Below are positions 30,501-40,887 of a stretch of 64,000 bases of DNA, one piece after another. The stretch covers positions 16,997,927-17,061,926 of the forward strand of contig JANJXV010000024.1 of the NCBI GenBank assembly GCA_024803745.1, given 5' to 3'. The notes beneath the pieces were generated by a model. The model had not been told where the DNA came from. It did not search any database and saw only the letters and a list, made by a program, of their open reading frames with translations. Source of the DNA: Megascapheus bottae. Lineage: Eukaryota > Chordata > Mammalia > Rodentia > Geomyidae. A program made the position numbers and the translations under genes. Numbering within the stretch: the stretch's first letter is position 1; each line of letters begins with the position of its first letter.

Positions 30501-33500
30501 CAAGCATGGTTCAAACCAGGCTTTGAATCATTGACCCTTTGGCATTTCCATATAGGAAAGGCTTGGGATGGGATGGGCCATAGGGGTAGACAAAATCTCA
30601 AAGCTACATTTGTATGGCAAAGCCACTGGTTTAATTTGGACAAGTATTTAGTGTGTGGGGGGGGTAGGATCAAATATTTAGAGTGATGATAGTGATGAGG
30701 GTAGCTAAGCCCCTCCTGCCACCACACACGTGCCCATAAGTCTGTTTTCGACTTGTCTCTGATACCCCAGAGAAAAAATAGCCACTGACATGACCTTGTC
30801 CACACTCAAGACCCCATGCTGGCTTCTGGAGGCCTTGGTACGATCAGAGGGGGTGCACTCCACAGCTGAGTCTTTTGGGCAGGACACTGGTAGGACTTGG
30901 GGAGGGGCCCCAAATATAAATCCCCAAGGTAGCTTCTGTACTCCAGAAATCAGGGCTGGACTGCGATCAGCCCTGGGTGCCGTCAGTGAGTCCACTCCGG
31001 GTCTGAGAGAGGCACCACTTCTCTTCTAGGTACCTCAACTTTTACAAGCAGACGATGGATCTTCTGACATGGAATGGCATCATCTCCTCCCAGGAGGTGA
31101 TGCTCCCCATCGTCTCGGCTGCCATCTCCCGTCTGTGGCGGATCCTCTCTGAGGAGTCCAAGGCCAGCCTCCTGCAGGCTTGGACACAGAAGCACAGCAG
31201 CCTCACTGGGGCCAGCCTGGTGTCTACCTACGCAGAGGACAGCATGAAGGACAGCGGAGTGGACAGCCAGGGAGCCAGCTGCTCACTGGTCTCCACCCCT
31301 GAGGAGGTAAGCTGACCCTATGAGGTGACTGTTATCCTCAGCCTGGGGGAAACTCTGGCTTTTGCTGGGGTCACCTGTCAAGTTTGAGGAACCATGTCAT
31401 GCTGCTATGTTTTCTTCTCCATGTAATCTCGGTGACCCCCTGAAGGGTTTTCTCTTTCTCCAGAGCTTTTCATGGAACGTTAGAAGAGCACGTTTAGGTT
31501 CTCTCAGGAGGACACTCTCAGAGGACAGATGCTTCCAGTGACCTGACATCTCAAAATGGCCACTTCTCCCAGTGTCCCCACGGACTCAATTTCCTCCCTT
31601 CTCTGCTCTGTCCCATCTTGGCACTTGTTTCTCCCCCTTCTCTCCTACCCTATAGCTGTGGAGTGACAGCTAAATCAACAGAGCCATCTTATGTCCTCCT
31701 TTACACCAGGAAGAGAAAGAAAAGGTTCTCCTGAGGATTCATTCTTAGTCCAGAAAGCAGTTTTCCAGAAATTCCTACCATACCTTTCCTCCTCTCCTCT
31801 CATTGGCTATATTAGCAGTCTACTCAGACAATGACAGTTGAGGATATCATGAGACCCAATCAGGAGTAGTCCCATCTGAACCTCTCAGAGAAGAGGAGGC
31901 ACTGGGGATCCTGCTGTCCATACACTTCTCAGCTTCTGAGCAGTTAGAACAGCCCCATCTCCAAAGCAGAGCATCTGATGTCATTAGTCATCACTTTTTA
32001 CTGAGATAATAGTTTTTCCAGAATTAGGAGTTTGGGAGAGCCTCATACAAGCTGAGGCTGCCTTTACCCCCGTCCCAAAGGACAGACAAATCTTTAGTCT
32101 CCAATCCTTTCCCATGCTTCCTAGGACATTTAGAATCTGTGGGCACCACACCTTGCCTTGCCTTTCCAGATGTCCCAAAGAGATGGTCTTTTTGAAAGGA
32201 CAATCATACTAGTCTCTTGTGACTTCTCTTTGGAGTCTTAGAGTCAAAGAGCCTCCATAAGCTTCTGACCATGGGGGCATAGTTCTGCAATGTCCCTATC
32301 CTTTTAGCAGCTTTCACAGCCATTAGGCCCAAGAGAAAAAGAAAGAGCTATCACGCAATCCCATATTCCCTTTCATAGGCCTAGGAAAAGGCTGGCTTCC
32401 CTGTTCCTACTGCAGGGACTGGATCTCTTTCCCCACACTGTAGATGGTTGGCCTTTTTCTCCTCTGAGTCACCTATGGAATTTAGTAAACAGGCTGAATC
32501 AGAATTCTTGAGAGTGAGGTCCTGGGATTTGTGTTTTTAGTAAGCACCCCAAGTGACTGAAGCATGTCACCATTTCAGCAGGAACTCCCAGTGTGGACAT
32601 GTAACAATCAGGTGGCCCTTTAGACCAACCCCAATCTCAGTCCACCAGCCTTAGGCCTCTGATCTGTTCTTGTTTTAATGCTAGATCCAGAATCCTCCGC
32701 CATTACAACTTGAGCCAAGCCAGGCAATCTGCACCCACAGACCTCAGGCAGGAAGCAGGTGTAGACGGCCAGGCAGCCTCAGTGTCTTCATAGCTCCCAA
32801 GTGCCCAGCTCAAACAAAAAGAAAATCTGTACTAAAAGCCTGAGCTGTTTTGTCCAACTTGACTCTGTACATGTGTGTGTATTCTTACATGAATCTGTCC
32901 ACATAAGCATTTCCATACCTATCTACACAATAGCCTCATGCAGGCATCAAACGGCCATATTGTTCTTGACCCACAAAGTTCTGTGATTTCTTTCAGATCC
33001 TGTTTGAAGATGCTTTCGACGTGGCAAATTTCCTGGACAAAAATGAAATTCCAAGTGCATCTACCTCCAAGTAAGGAAAGCAGTGTGAGATAGCATGTGT
33101 AAGTGTGAGTGTGGTATATGTATGACTGCATGTATGAATGTAGGTGTAAGACGGGGCACGTGTGTGTCTACACACATATGCATGTGTAGAAATGTGTGCA
33201 TATGGCCCCGCTGGAATGCTTTGTGGCCTTCTCTCTGAAGCTCTCAGAAGGACGTGGCATAGTGGAAGTTCTGGAGGAGTGGTCTAAAGACTGTAGGTCA
33301 TTTCTGCAGCAACCTCAGAGAGCAGGTTTCCTCAGAGTTAGGAAATACCAGCTTGTCAGTTCAAACCAGTGAGAACATTTTGCCTTGTTTTCCCAGTGTG
33401 TCTTCATCCTTCTTATGCCTGTGCAGGACAGTGGCAACCCTGCTATAATTCCACCGTTAGAGAAAATGACATAGATTGGGTAACCCATAAACAAGAAGAG

Positions 33501-36221
33501 CTGTTTATTGATGTGTTTGCTAGACAGACACTACGCCTTGAGCCATGTCCTCAGATTTTTTTTGCTTTTGTTCTTGTTTTGAATTAATCTCTCTATTGCA
33601 AAGAATCAGCTGCTTCAGGTCTAGAGGCCTAGGCTAGAGGCCTGGACCACGATTCACCTTTCTATACCTCTTATATGACTAGGGGAACAGCCATTTGTTA
33701 CTGTGCTCATCTACTGATTGGGATGGGGCCTTGGGTTTATGCTTGGGTTAGGCTTACAGGCGTGAGCCACCAGTAGAACCATTTATTTCTTATCTCTAAT
33801 GGTCAGGGTGCCAGAAGGCTCAGGTTCTGATGAGCCAGTTTCTTCTAGATAGCATATCCGCAATGTCACTAGGTGTCTCTGGGGCTTCTTTTATAATGGT
33901 TCCGATCACTTCCCAAAGATTCCACTTCAGCACATGGCTTTCAGGAAAAGCAGACCTCCAGTCTATGGCACTTGGGGGGTCATGTGGCCCACAGGTAGGC
34001 TAGAGCAGCAGATCTAGTGGAAGTAGGCAAGGTGTAGGGGGAGACACTCTGGGACACACAGAACCTGAGCCATGATCCAAGCAGGCCTGTGCCCTGGGCT
34101 CAGGGCAGTCTGTGAATTGTACAAAGGACACTGCCTGCATGGGACTGGCATGTGTGGATGTGGAAGGAACAAAGGAACGAATGGCTGAATCATGAGAAAA
34201 GATACAAACTAAGATCTGGCAAGATTTAAAACGAGCAGTAGCTTGGCTCAAGCCATACCAAAGGGGAATTTTGTGGACAGTCTAGGACTACAGCCCTGCA
34301 GTTATGACATGAAGAGTTGCTGTCTTATGACATGTGGGCACAGCCCCTTCAGACATGGTTCTGGTGTCAATGCTGAAACAAAGACAGTTGTTCATTTCTT
34401 TTGTCTTGGGTATAAAAGTGACAATCGCATCCATGGGGTCTAAATGAATATCATCATTGTCTTGTCCATAGAAGACTGGGTATGCAGGTGCCTGGAAGGC
34501 CATGCAGCTGTAACGGTGCCTAGTGATCCAGGCAGCATGGTTCTACTCCACCTGTCCCACCCAAGTCTCAATAGGCTTGGGAGGTGCAGAGTTGGAGGCT
34601 GTAGGGTTTGGGGGTTTTTTTTGGGGGGTGGTCTTTTTTGCTTTGTTTTGTTGCCATTAACTAGCCAGAAACAGACATTCCTATTTCTGCACTAGACTTA
34701 GGCTGCAAAGACAACTTCACTGCTCACTTACCAAAATATACTTGTCAAGAATTATTTGGAACGTCTTACCCTGCTGATGGAACAACGACAATAACATTTT
34801 TTAAAATCCTACTAAAAATTCATTTTCTGTCTTCTCTAGAGAAGGCACAGCTTGCTACCAGCGGGTTCCTGGATGGCCTGTGGGACCTCTTCCCAGGAAG
34901 AAGACAGGCCAACATGACTGCTGACCTATTCCATTCTCAGCCTTTTTACTTGAAGGCTTCAGATACCCAGCGCTACTCCTCCTGTCCTGGAAGGGCTGTG
35001 GAGTACAGTGCCTTGCAGAACAGTCTTCCCATCTACCAGATCCTTGGCTCTGTGATGCATGCACACTGTACCGGGACCTGTTGTGAGACTCTGAACACCA
35101 AAGATCCAATGTGCATTGTGAGCTGCTTTAGCAGGAAGAGGCAGACCCAGAACTCTTGGCACTGCCTTAGGAGGCAGACTGAGAGACCTTGCTCTTTAGT
35201 CCCATTGGCCGCAGCTCAGGACACTAATTTCAGGCATAAGACCCAGTGTTACCACCAGAACCTTGCTTTTCTATGTAGGCCCCGACACCACAGTTAAGTA
35301 GAGTCAAGGTTGATCTTTCAAGAAGACTTATGGATTGTTCCACACTTCAACTGTTTAAAAGCGCTCAATTCACAGTGCTATCCAAGATTTATTTTGTAGA
35401 GAGTGGTGGTGGCAAGCAGAGGTGAAAGATTAGGATTCTAAATATTCTCGGTTTCTTCTTTCTGTGTTCAGTTCCGTGTATGCTTACTTCAACCCTGATA
35501 ATACCGAGGAGAAGTTTCAGCTCTACATGCAGATCATCGATTTCTTCAAAGACCTTGGTAGTGGTCGCACTGAAGTCAAAGAGGTAGGTCAGAGCTGCAT
35601 GCAGTGGAACCCCAGCCCCACTCCTTTAGGCTAGTGAAAAGGATGCTGGGGGGCCCTGCCAGCACTCACCCTGATCACCCCAGGAGTGGCATACACATCC
35701 TTTGGTTCTCTCTGGCATGGAGTAGCCAGGGTGGCTGCTTTAAGTCTTTCTCCCTGGCTTGCACCATGATTGACCCGTTTCAGTCTTGATGATCCCTAGG
35801 ATACCAGGGCATTCATCAAGAAAAGAGACAAAGGACAGCCTCCAGGGCAGATCTGTGTGGAAACCCACACAGATCCCAGGGCCTGACTCCATAGTAGACA
35901 ACCCCTACTGTTAGGGACCGTCTTTTCAAAAGGCTGAGCTCTGCCATCTTCTTACAGGGATATTTGGGGTCATCCTCTGAAAGACAGTTTCTGCAGTGGA
36001 TGGTGGGAAAAGTCCCAGGGGTCTGGTTAAGAAGCCATTCCTGAAGCCCTCGTTGCAGGGAGGGTGGCTGTGTGAACTTCTAGGGGACAAACCCATTTAG
36101 ATTCATAGCCATGGATTTCCTTCATTCAAATTTCCTTCCACACGGTGTTTTGCAGGAACCAGTTGATGAAGAGCTGATTATGTTGAAGTGCATGGAGACC
36201 TTTGATGATGAAGATCTGTGA
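24339..36221 (+). CDS. STRA8: STRA8, meiotic entry factor (complete coding sequence, 8 coding exons)
   Basis: STRA8 is a germ-cell nuclear factor induced by retinoic acid that works with MEIOSIN to start meiosis. Exons 24339-24515, 28734-28809, 29440-29524, 30196-30381, 31030-31306, 32997-33070, 35472-35583 and 36156-36221 join in frame to 350 residues with no internal stop; all introns are GT-AG. Residues 23-84 are a basic helix-loop-helix-like region (RVARRRLSQARHRATL, then WQVLNKAKDYI). Residues 133-156 are glutamate-rich with a run of ten Glu. YLNFYKQTMDLLT marks the conserved middle; DSGVDS is at 249-254; an LxCxE motif (LKCME) is at 339-343. The length lies between the recalled human (330) and mouse (393) proteins. 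The ATG at 24339 sits seven bases into its exon; an upstream exon could add residues, as annotated for some human forms. Confidence 0.96.
24766..24968 (+). repeat. Composite B1/ID-like SINE
   Basis: Contains ATTAGTGGCTCCTAACTCAG, CCAGTTATCCACCAGAAAAC and CTCAAAGTGGAAGAGCTC. In a STRA8 intron. Confidence 0.8.
26460..26860 (-). mobile_element. MaLR (MLT1-like) LTR fragment, antisense
   Basis: The sequence 'AGAGTTGCTATTAAA', 'GAAGGCTGGCATTCCAAGAT', 'GTCTTCATGTCACCTTTCCT', 'AGTAAGGACACAGGTCAAAC' follows the reverse-complement order of MLT1-type LTRs. Diverged. Confidence 0.6.
27514..27701 (-). repeat. ID-type dimeric SINE
   Basis: Antisense copy preceded by a CT/TCC-rich stretch (about 27460-27513). 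Second half and head are both visible, with a small internal duplication (GTATGCAGTACACAG). Confidence 0.82.
28734..28809 (+). CDS. STRA8: STRA8 coding exon 2
   Basis: After CTCTCCTCAG, encodes WQVLNKAKDYIQGLEQMLDN and LLKLK plus one base. This is the second helix of the HLH-like domain. Donor GTAATA. Confidence 0.95.
28868..29085 (+). repeat. Composite B1/ID-like SINE
   Basis: Contains CCAGCGGCTCATGCCTGTTA, GGCTGAGATCTAAGATCAC and TTCAAGTGGCAGAGCACAAG. In the short intron between STRA8 coding exons 2 and 3. Confidence 0.8.
29440..29524 (+). CDS. STRA8: STRA8 coding exon 3
   Basis: The split codon gives Glu-85, then SLNLNDGNAKSLEEIKEAYN to SGDN and a partial codon. Donor GTAAGA. Confidence 0.94.
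29860..30185 (-). mobile_element. LINE-1 ORF2 fragment, antisense
   Basis: The plus strand reads TTTTTCAAATGCTGAACCTG, CTTGCATTCCTAAGACAAAG, GCCACTTGGTCATCA and GGGATATTCATCT, in the order of antisense L1 ORF2. It is heavily diverged, about 330 bp, and ends just before the acceptor of the glutamate-rich STRA8 exon. Confidence 0.65.
30196..30381 (+). CDS. STRA8: STRA8 coding exon 4 (glutamate-rich)
   Basis: Encodes residues 113-175: LPLDHFPQNGSFLLG, the acidic run, then SPIATSPELLEFER. Acceptor CCTTTGCCAG, donor GTGTGA (weaker than its neighbours). An antisense L1 fragment ends at or near the acceptor. Confidence 0.93.
31030..31306 (+). CDS. STRA8: STRA8 coding exon 5
   Basis: Largest exon, residues 175-267: YLNFYKQTMDLLTWNGIISS, SAAISRLWRILSEESKASLL, SMKDSGVDSQGASCSL and STPEE. 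Strongly conserved STRA8 core. Donor GTAAGC. Confidence 0.96.
32997..33070 (+). CDS. STRA8: STRA8 coding exon 6
   Basis: Encodes ILFEDAFDVANFLDKNEIPS then ASTS plus two bases. Acceptor TTCTTTCAG, donor GTAAGG. Confidence 0.96.
33525..33775 (-). repeat. Diverged antisense SINE-like repeat
   Basis: 'TACGCCTTGAGCCATGTCCTC' at the left and 'AGGCTTACAGGCGTGAGCCA' at the right are SINE ends; the middle is poorly recognisable. Confidence 0.5.
33776..35471. other. STRA8 intron, no feature seen
   Basis: Unique-looking sequence with no recognised repeat or coding exon. A short open frame at about 34.91-35.30 kb has no family resemblance I know. Confidence 0.4.
35472..35583 (+). CDS. STRA8: STRA8 coding exon 7
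   Basis: After the split Asn codon, encodes SVYAYFNPDNTEEKFQLYMQ through IIDFFKDLGSGRTEVKE. Donor GTAGGT. Confidence 0.95.
36156..36221 (+). CDS. STRA8: STRA8 final coding exon
   Basis: Encodes EPVDEELIMLKCMETFDDED, a last Leu, and TGA at 36219-36221. Carries the LxCxE motif. No AATAAA was seen soon after; a variant TATAAA at 36372-36377 is the best nearby poly-A signal candidate. Confidence 0.95.
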   Translation, partial: EPVDEELIMLKCMETFDDEDL

Positions 36222-36841
36222 TGCAGATGGGCGGGAAGGAACATGAGTTAAATGGGGGGAGGGGTGGGCACAGTCTCCATGTTTGAATGCTGGCAGCTAT
36301 AGTTACACCTGCTTTGGTCTTCCAGGGTGTTTTGGAATAGTTGTTTCAACAATGTTTTAAAGTTCGATTGTTATAAAGCATAAGAGAAGCATGGCTCTAT
36401 AGTGGTTTTTGATGGGTTTGTGGCTTAAAGAGCTGGCCTGTTGCAAGGCACATATCTACTCTGCCCCTGTTCAGAAGAGGTATCAAGGACAGCTTAGGCC
36501 CAAAGCATGAGTCATCCAATAAGAGGGCAGGTAAGCCAGATATGGGGGTGCGTCTGCCTATAATTCCAGAGGCTCAGGAATCAGAGGTAAGAGAACCTTG
36601 GACAAGGCCAACTCAAAAAATGGTAGTAGTGTAAGATCCCATATCAAGGCAAATTTTAAAAAGCAAAAGAATGGAGGAGGGTGATGGAAGGGATGGCATT
36701 TGTTGAGATGCATTGTTCTTATAACCTGACATATGGAACCACAGCCTTTTGGGCTCAACTACTTAATAATGAAAGTAATTTCAAAAATCTTTATAAAGGA
36801 CAAGAATATGTCAAATGGAGATTTAAAAAGTAGACCAAGAA

Positions 36842-37080
36842 GCCAGATGCCGGTGGCTCACACCTCTAATCCTAGCTACTCAGAAAGCTGAGATCTGACT
36901 ATTGCAGTTCAAAGCCAGCCAGGGCAAGGAAATCCTCTGAAACTCTTATCTCCAATTAATGACCAGAAAACTGCAAGTAGTACTGTGTCTCAACGTAGTA
37001 GAATGCTAGCTTTAAGCAAAACAAGCTCAGAGATAACACCCAGGCTCTGAGTTCAAGCCCTATGACAGACAACTACAACA
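36842..37080 (+). repeat. Composite B1/ID-like SINE
   Basis: Complete copy: CCGGTGGCTCACACCTCTAA, CTACTCAGAAAGCTGAGATC, a diverged right part and an A-rich tail. Between STRA8 and SLC23A4. Confidence 0.82.
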
Positions 37081-37657
37081 ACAAGAAGAAAAGCAGTCAT
37101 GTCAAGTATTATTACTATTAAAGTAAATATCTTCCTGTATTTCACTTTGATTCTGTTAAGACATTGCTATGTGGGAATGAAAAGTTTTAATTAATGCTCT
37201 TATGACTCAGGGAACACACCCATGTGACTCGTAGATCTGTTCTTGTGTCTCTCCTCCATGTTCTCTCACAAAAGTGCCTGGGCGTGTCTCCTCCTGCCCA
37301 ATCCCACCTTCTGCTCCCTATCTAGGAACCTGAGCATAATGGAGTCACGAACATGGGTTATAGGATGTAGCTGTCCAGAAACCTGCGCCCAGCACTGAGC
37401 AGGCCAGTCTGGGCCTCAGCCAAGGCTGATTTTTGCCGGGCACACATGGTCTTAGCCTCCTTTGTCTGCAAATGTCTGCTCTAACTGAAAGGGGAAGTGA
37501 CATCCACAAACTCACGGCCCTGGTGTCTTCAGGACTGTCCCCTCTTGATGGATGGCTTAGAACAGTGGGGGGACATAGAGAGCTTGTGGGCTGAAGTGGG
37601 TCCAGGCCTGAGGGGTGAAGCTTGCCAAGAAAGAGGGATGTCCGTGGATCCCAGGTT

Positions 37658-37663
37658 TTTATT
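37658..37663 (-). terminator. SLC23A4: Candidate SLC23A4 poly-A signal (AATAAA)
   Basis: AATAAA on the minus strand about 430 bases after the SLC23A4 stop, the first such hexamer noticed downstream. It leaves about 1.4 kb between the convergent STRA8 and SLC23A4 stops and this end. Position only; no transcript evidence. Confidence 0.5.
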
Positions 37664-38094
37664 TCCTGGGCTGCAATGCTTCTGGCTCAGGGAAGCGATG
37701 GGGAGGCCACAGGGCCTCTGTCTCTTGCAGAAAGCGGTTAGTGCCACCTTACAGCAAACTGCCCAACCCTACCCCTGCCCTATCCCAGGCCTCCTGACCC
37801 CCAGTCCACTACAAGACCACCAAGTCCAGCGGAAAAGCCACTGTGTGGACATCAGACACGCCCGAGGCTGCAGGGCGTGCTGAGGCCATGGCGGCATCCA
37901 GCACAGAGCATCCAGCCCAGGATCTTCATTGTTTGTTTCTTAGCTACCACGATGCCCTGGGGTGGGAGGTGCCTGGGTGCTGGGGGGCATCATCCACTGG
38001 GGAACAGAGACCTTGCATTCTGAGTGGGCCTGTGGGGGCATGATCAAGGCCTGGCCTTGACAGGACAGCCGGGGAGGGAGGCAGGGGTCAGTTC

Positions 38095-38357
38095 TCATAA
38101 AGGGCTTTCTTTCACCATCGGCAGGCCTTCTCCAGAGGAGGAAGCGTCCGAGGCCAGGGTGGACTGGCTCACACTCGTCTTGCCTTTTCCATGGTGGTCC
38201 AGCTGGGGGCAGAAGGGAAGGACCTGGAAGCAGCGGGATGTGCAGAACGCAGTGCCAATCCCCCAAGGAAGAGCATAGATCGCCGAGGCCATCGCAGTCT
38301 CCTCAGACTCCTCCCGGATCCGGTTCCATGCCAGGAGACCTCGCTCCTCCAGACTTC
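38095..38357 (-). CDS. SLC23A4: SLC23A4 final coding exon
   Basis: [40 protein letters not shown], then a serine-rich tail and TGA. The YxLPxGIG segment fits the family's cytosolic C-terminus. Confidence 0.92.
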
Positions 38358-40840
38358 CTGATGGCGAGAAGTCAGACCCATGACCCTTGATGCCACCTGA
38401 CTGGGGCTGCTTGAGCTACTGGTGCCTTCTCTCCACCCTGGCACAGGCCGCCTCCTCCCCTTCCTCCTCCTCCCCTTCTCCCTCTCCAACTTCCACTTCC
38501 AAACCCCGTCTCTAGAGACACAGCTCATCTCCACTCATTGGGCACTCTCATGTAGTGTCCAACCTTGGGGCACAAAGATGGCATCCTAGAGCCATCCTTG
38601 ACTCCAGGGAGAGGCCTGTGGAGTTCAGATAGAACTCATATCTGCTGAGGAGCCATATGGATGGCGTGAGAACACGAATGTCCTCAGGAAGGCTGGGGAA
38701 GGAGGCTGGAGAGGGGAGGTACACAAAGGAGCAGAGCTGGGCTCCAGATGCCACACACAGCCTCACATGGCACACTAGCCAGCATCATATTTCCCTGGTT
38801 TCTGCCTCTTTACCTTATTCACATGTGTATTTCTCAAAGGCAAAGATGTGTCTTAACTTGCTATGTATATAGCTAATGCTCAATGGATTCTAACCATGAT
38901 GAATAAATGAATGAATGAATATGTTTGGTCTCTTGTCAATTAGACTGTAGGCCTTAAGGATACTATACCAGCCTTTTTTTCCCTTTTTGTTTTTGGTGTA
39001 TCTCCTAATTTAGGACCCTTTTATGGACTGAACTACATCCCGTCAAATTTCTTTTTCTTTTTTTTGGGGGGGGGTCAGTTGTGGGGCTTGAACTCTGGGC
39101 CTGGACGCTGTCCTTGAGCACTTCAGCTCCACACTAACACTCTACCACTTGAGCCAGGCGCTACTTCTGGTTTTCTGGTGGTTAACTAGAGATAAGAGTC
39201 TCACAGACTTGTGTGCCCCAGGCTGGCTTTGAGCCGAGATCCTCCGATCTCAGCCTTCTGAGTAGCTAGGATTATAGGTGTGAGCCCCTAGTAACCAGCT
39301 GCCTGGCATCTTCATAAGAGAGAAATTTTAGAGTATGTGGGGAGACATGAAGAATGCAGGTGCACAGAGGAAAAACCAGGCAAGGACACAGGGAGAGGGC
39401 CATCATCTCAAGCTAAAGAGAGACCCCAGAAGGAACCACACCTGCCAACACCTTGGTCTCAGATTTCCAGCCTCCAAAAGGGAACATGAGAGAATAAATG
39501 TCTGTCCTTAAAGCCATCCTGTCTGGAGTGTTTTGTTATGAATACAGACTTCCATAACCCTTCATGAGGGGAGCCAAGGGCCCAAGGCTCTCCCTGTGGC
39601 CGAGACCCTGATCGTCCTCCCTCTCCACCAGCCCACAGCGCAGCTACCTGGGATGGTGTTGTCCAGGAGAAAGCCCAGAAAGCCACCGACAAACATGCCT
39701 GTGGTCAGTAGCACCTGGATGACCTGGTCCAGCTGAAGAATCCCTAGAGAGAGAGGAGCGGACAGGTTAGGGACCAAAGGGCCTCTGGGCTCACACCCAG
39801 GGGAGGGCGACTGTGTAGACACAGGGAGCACTCACCTGTCTGCAGCTTCTCAGTGTTTTTGTTCACCCAGTTTGGAATGGCGAGCCCGCAGTATATGGAG
39901 AAGCCAAAGATGAAAAGGTTCCTAGATGAGTTCATGTCCACGTACTGTGGGAGAAAACCCCCCGAGGCCGGCAGCTTTACCATCCATGGGTGCCATAGCT
40001 GTCTAGCACCCCCCCACACACAGTTTTGATGCCTCTGTTGGTTTCTTCCTTGTGTTTGGAGACCCAGCACCCCACCCCGTTCTGTGCACCCCCACCCCTG
40101 TGGGGTGCTCTGGGGGGGCTGTGTTGCTACTTTTCTAGGGGTGCTTCCTTTGCCTTTCTCACCTGCAGGTTAGAGATGCCCACGGCGCTGATGACTCCAA
40201 ACATGACAAGAAACATGCCTCCAATCACCGGGGGTGGAATGGTGGCAAACGCTGCCCCGACCTTCCCGAGCACACCCATCACGAGCAGCACGCAGCCGGC
40301 CGCCACAGTCACGCGCCTGCTCCCCACCTGCAGCACCCCGACAGAACACCAGGGTCAGGCCCCCCACAGGCCCTGCTTCTGGTCACTGTGTTTGGTTTCA
40401 GTGTAGCAGGACCCACTGCTCATGCCATTTTTTTCTGAGGATGGAAGATTTCTCTAAAAGGTTTTAAGTCTCCAAGAAAAGAGTGTTGATGTTGAGCCAT
40501 TCTGTATCGTTCTCCAATATTGGGGCTGTCTTACAAATGTTCTTAATCTCATCATGAGACTTTCTGAATGTAGATAGCTCTTGAGTCTGTTTCTCATCCC
40601 TGTGTGTTCACATTTAGCCTTAAAAGCTATGATGATGTACTTGCAGTTTTTCAAGATGAAAAACTTCTGGATGCCTGGCACCTGTGACTCATGCCTCTAA
40701 TCCTGGCTACTCAGGAGGCTGCAATCTGAGGATCAAGCAGGGAAGTCTGCGAGACTATTATCCAAGTAACCACCACAAAATGGAAATGGAGTTTGGCTCA
40801 AGTAGCAGAGCAATAGCCTTGAAAAAAACACCCTAAGTTT

Positions 40841-40887
<47 letters not shown>

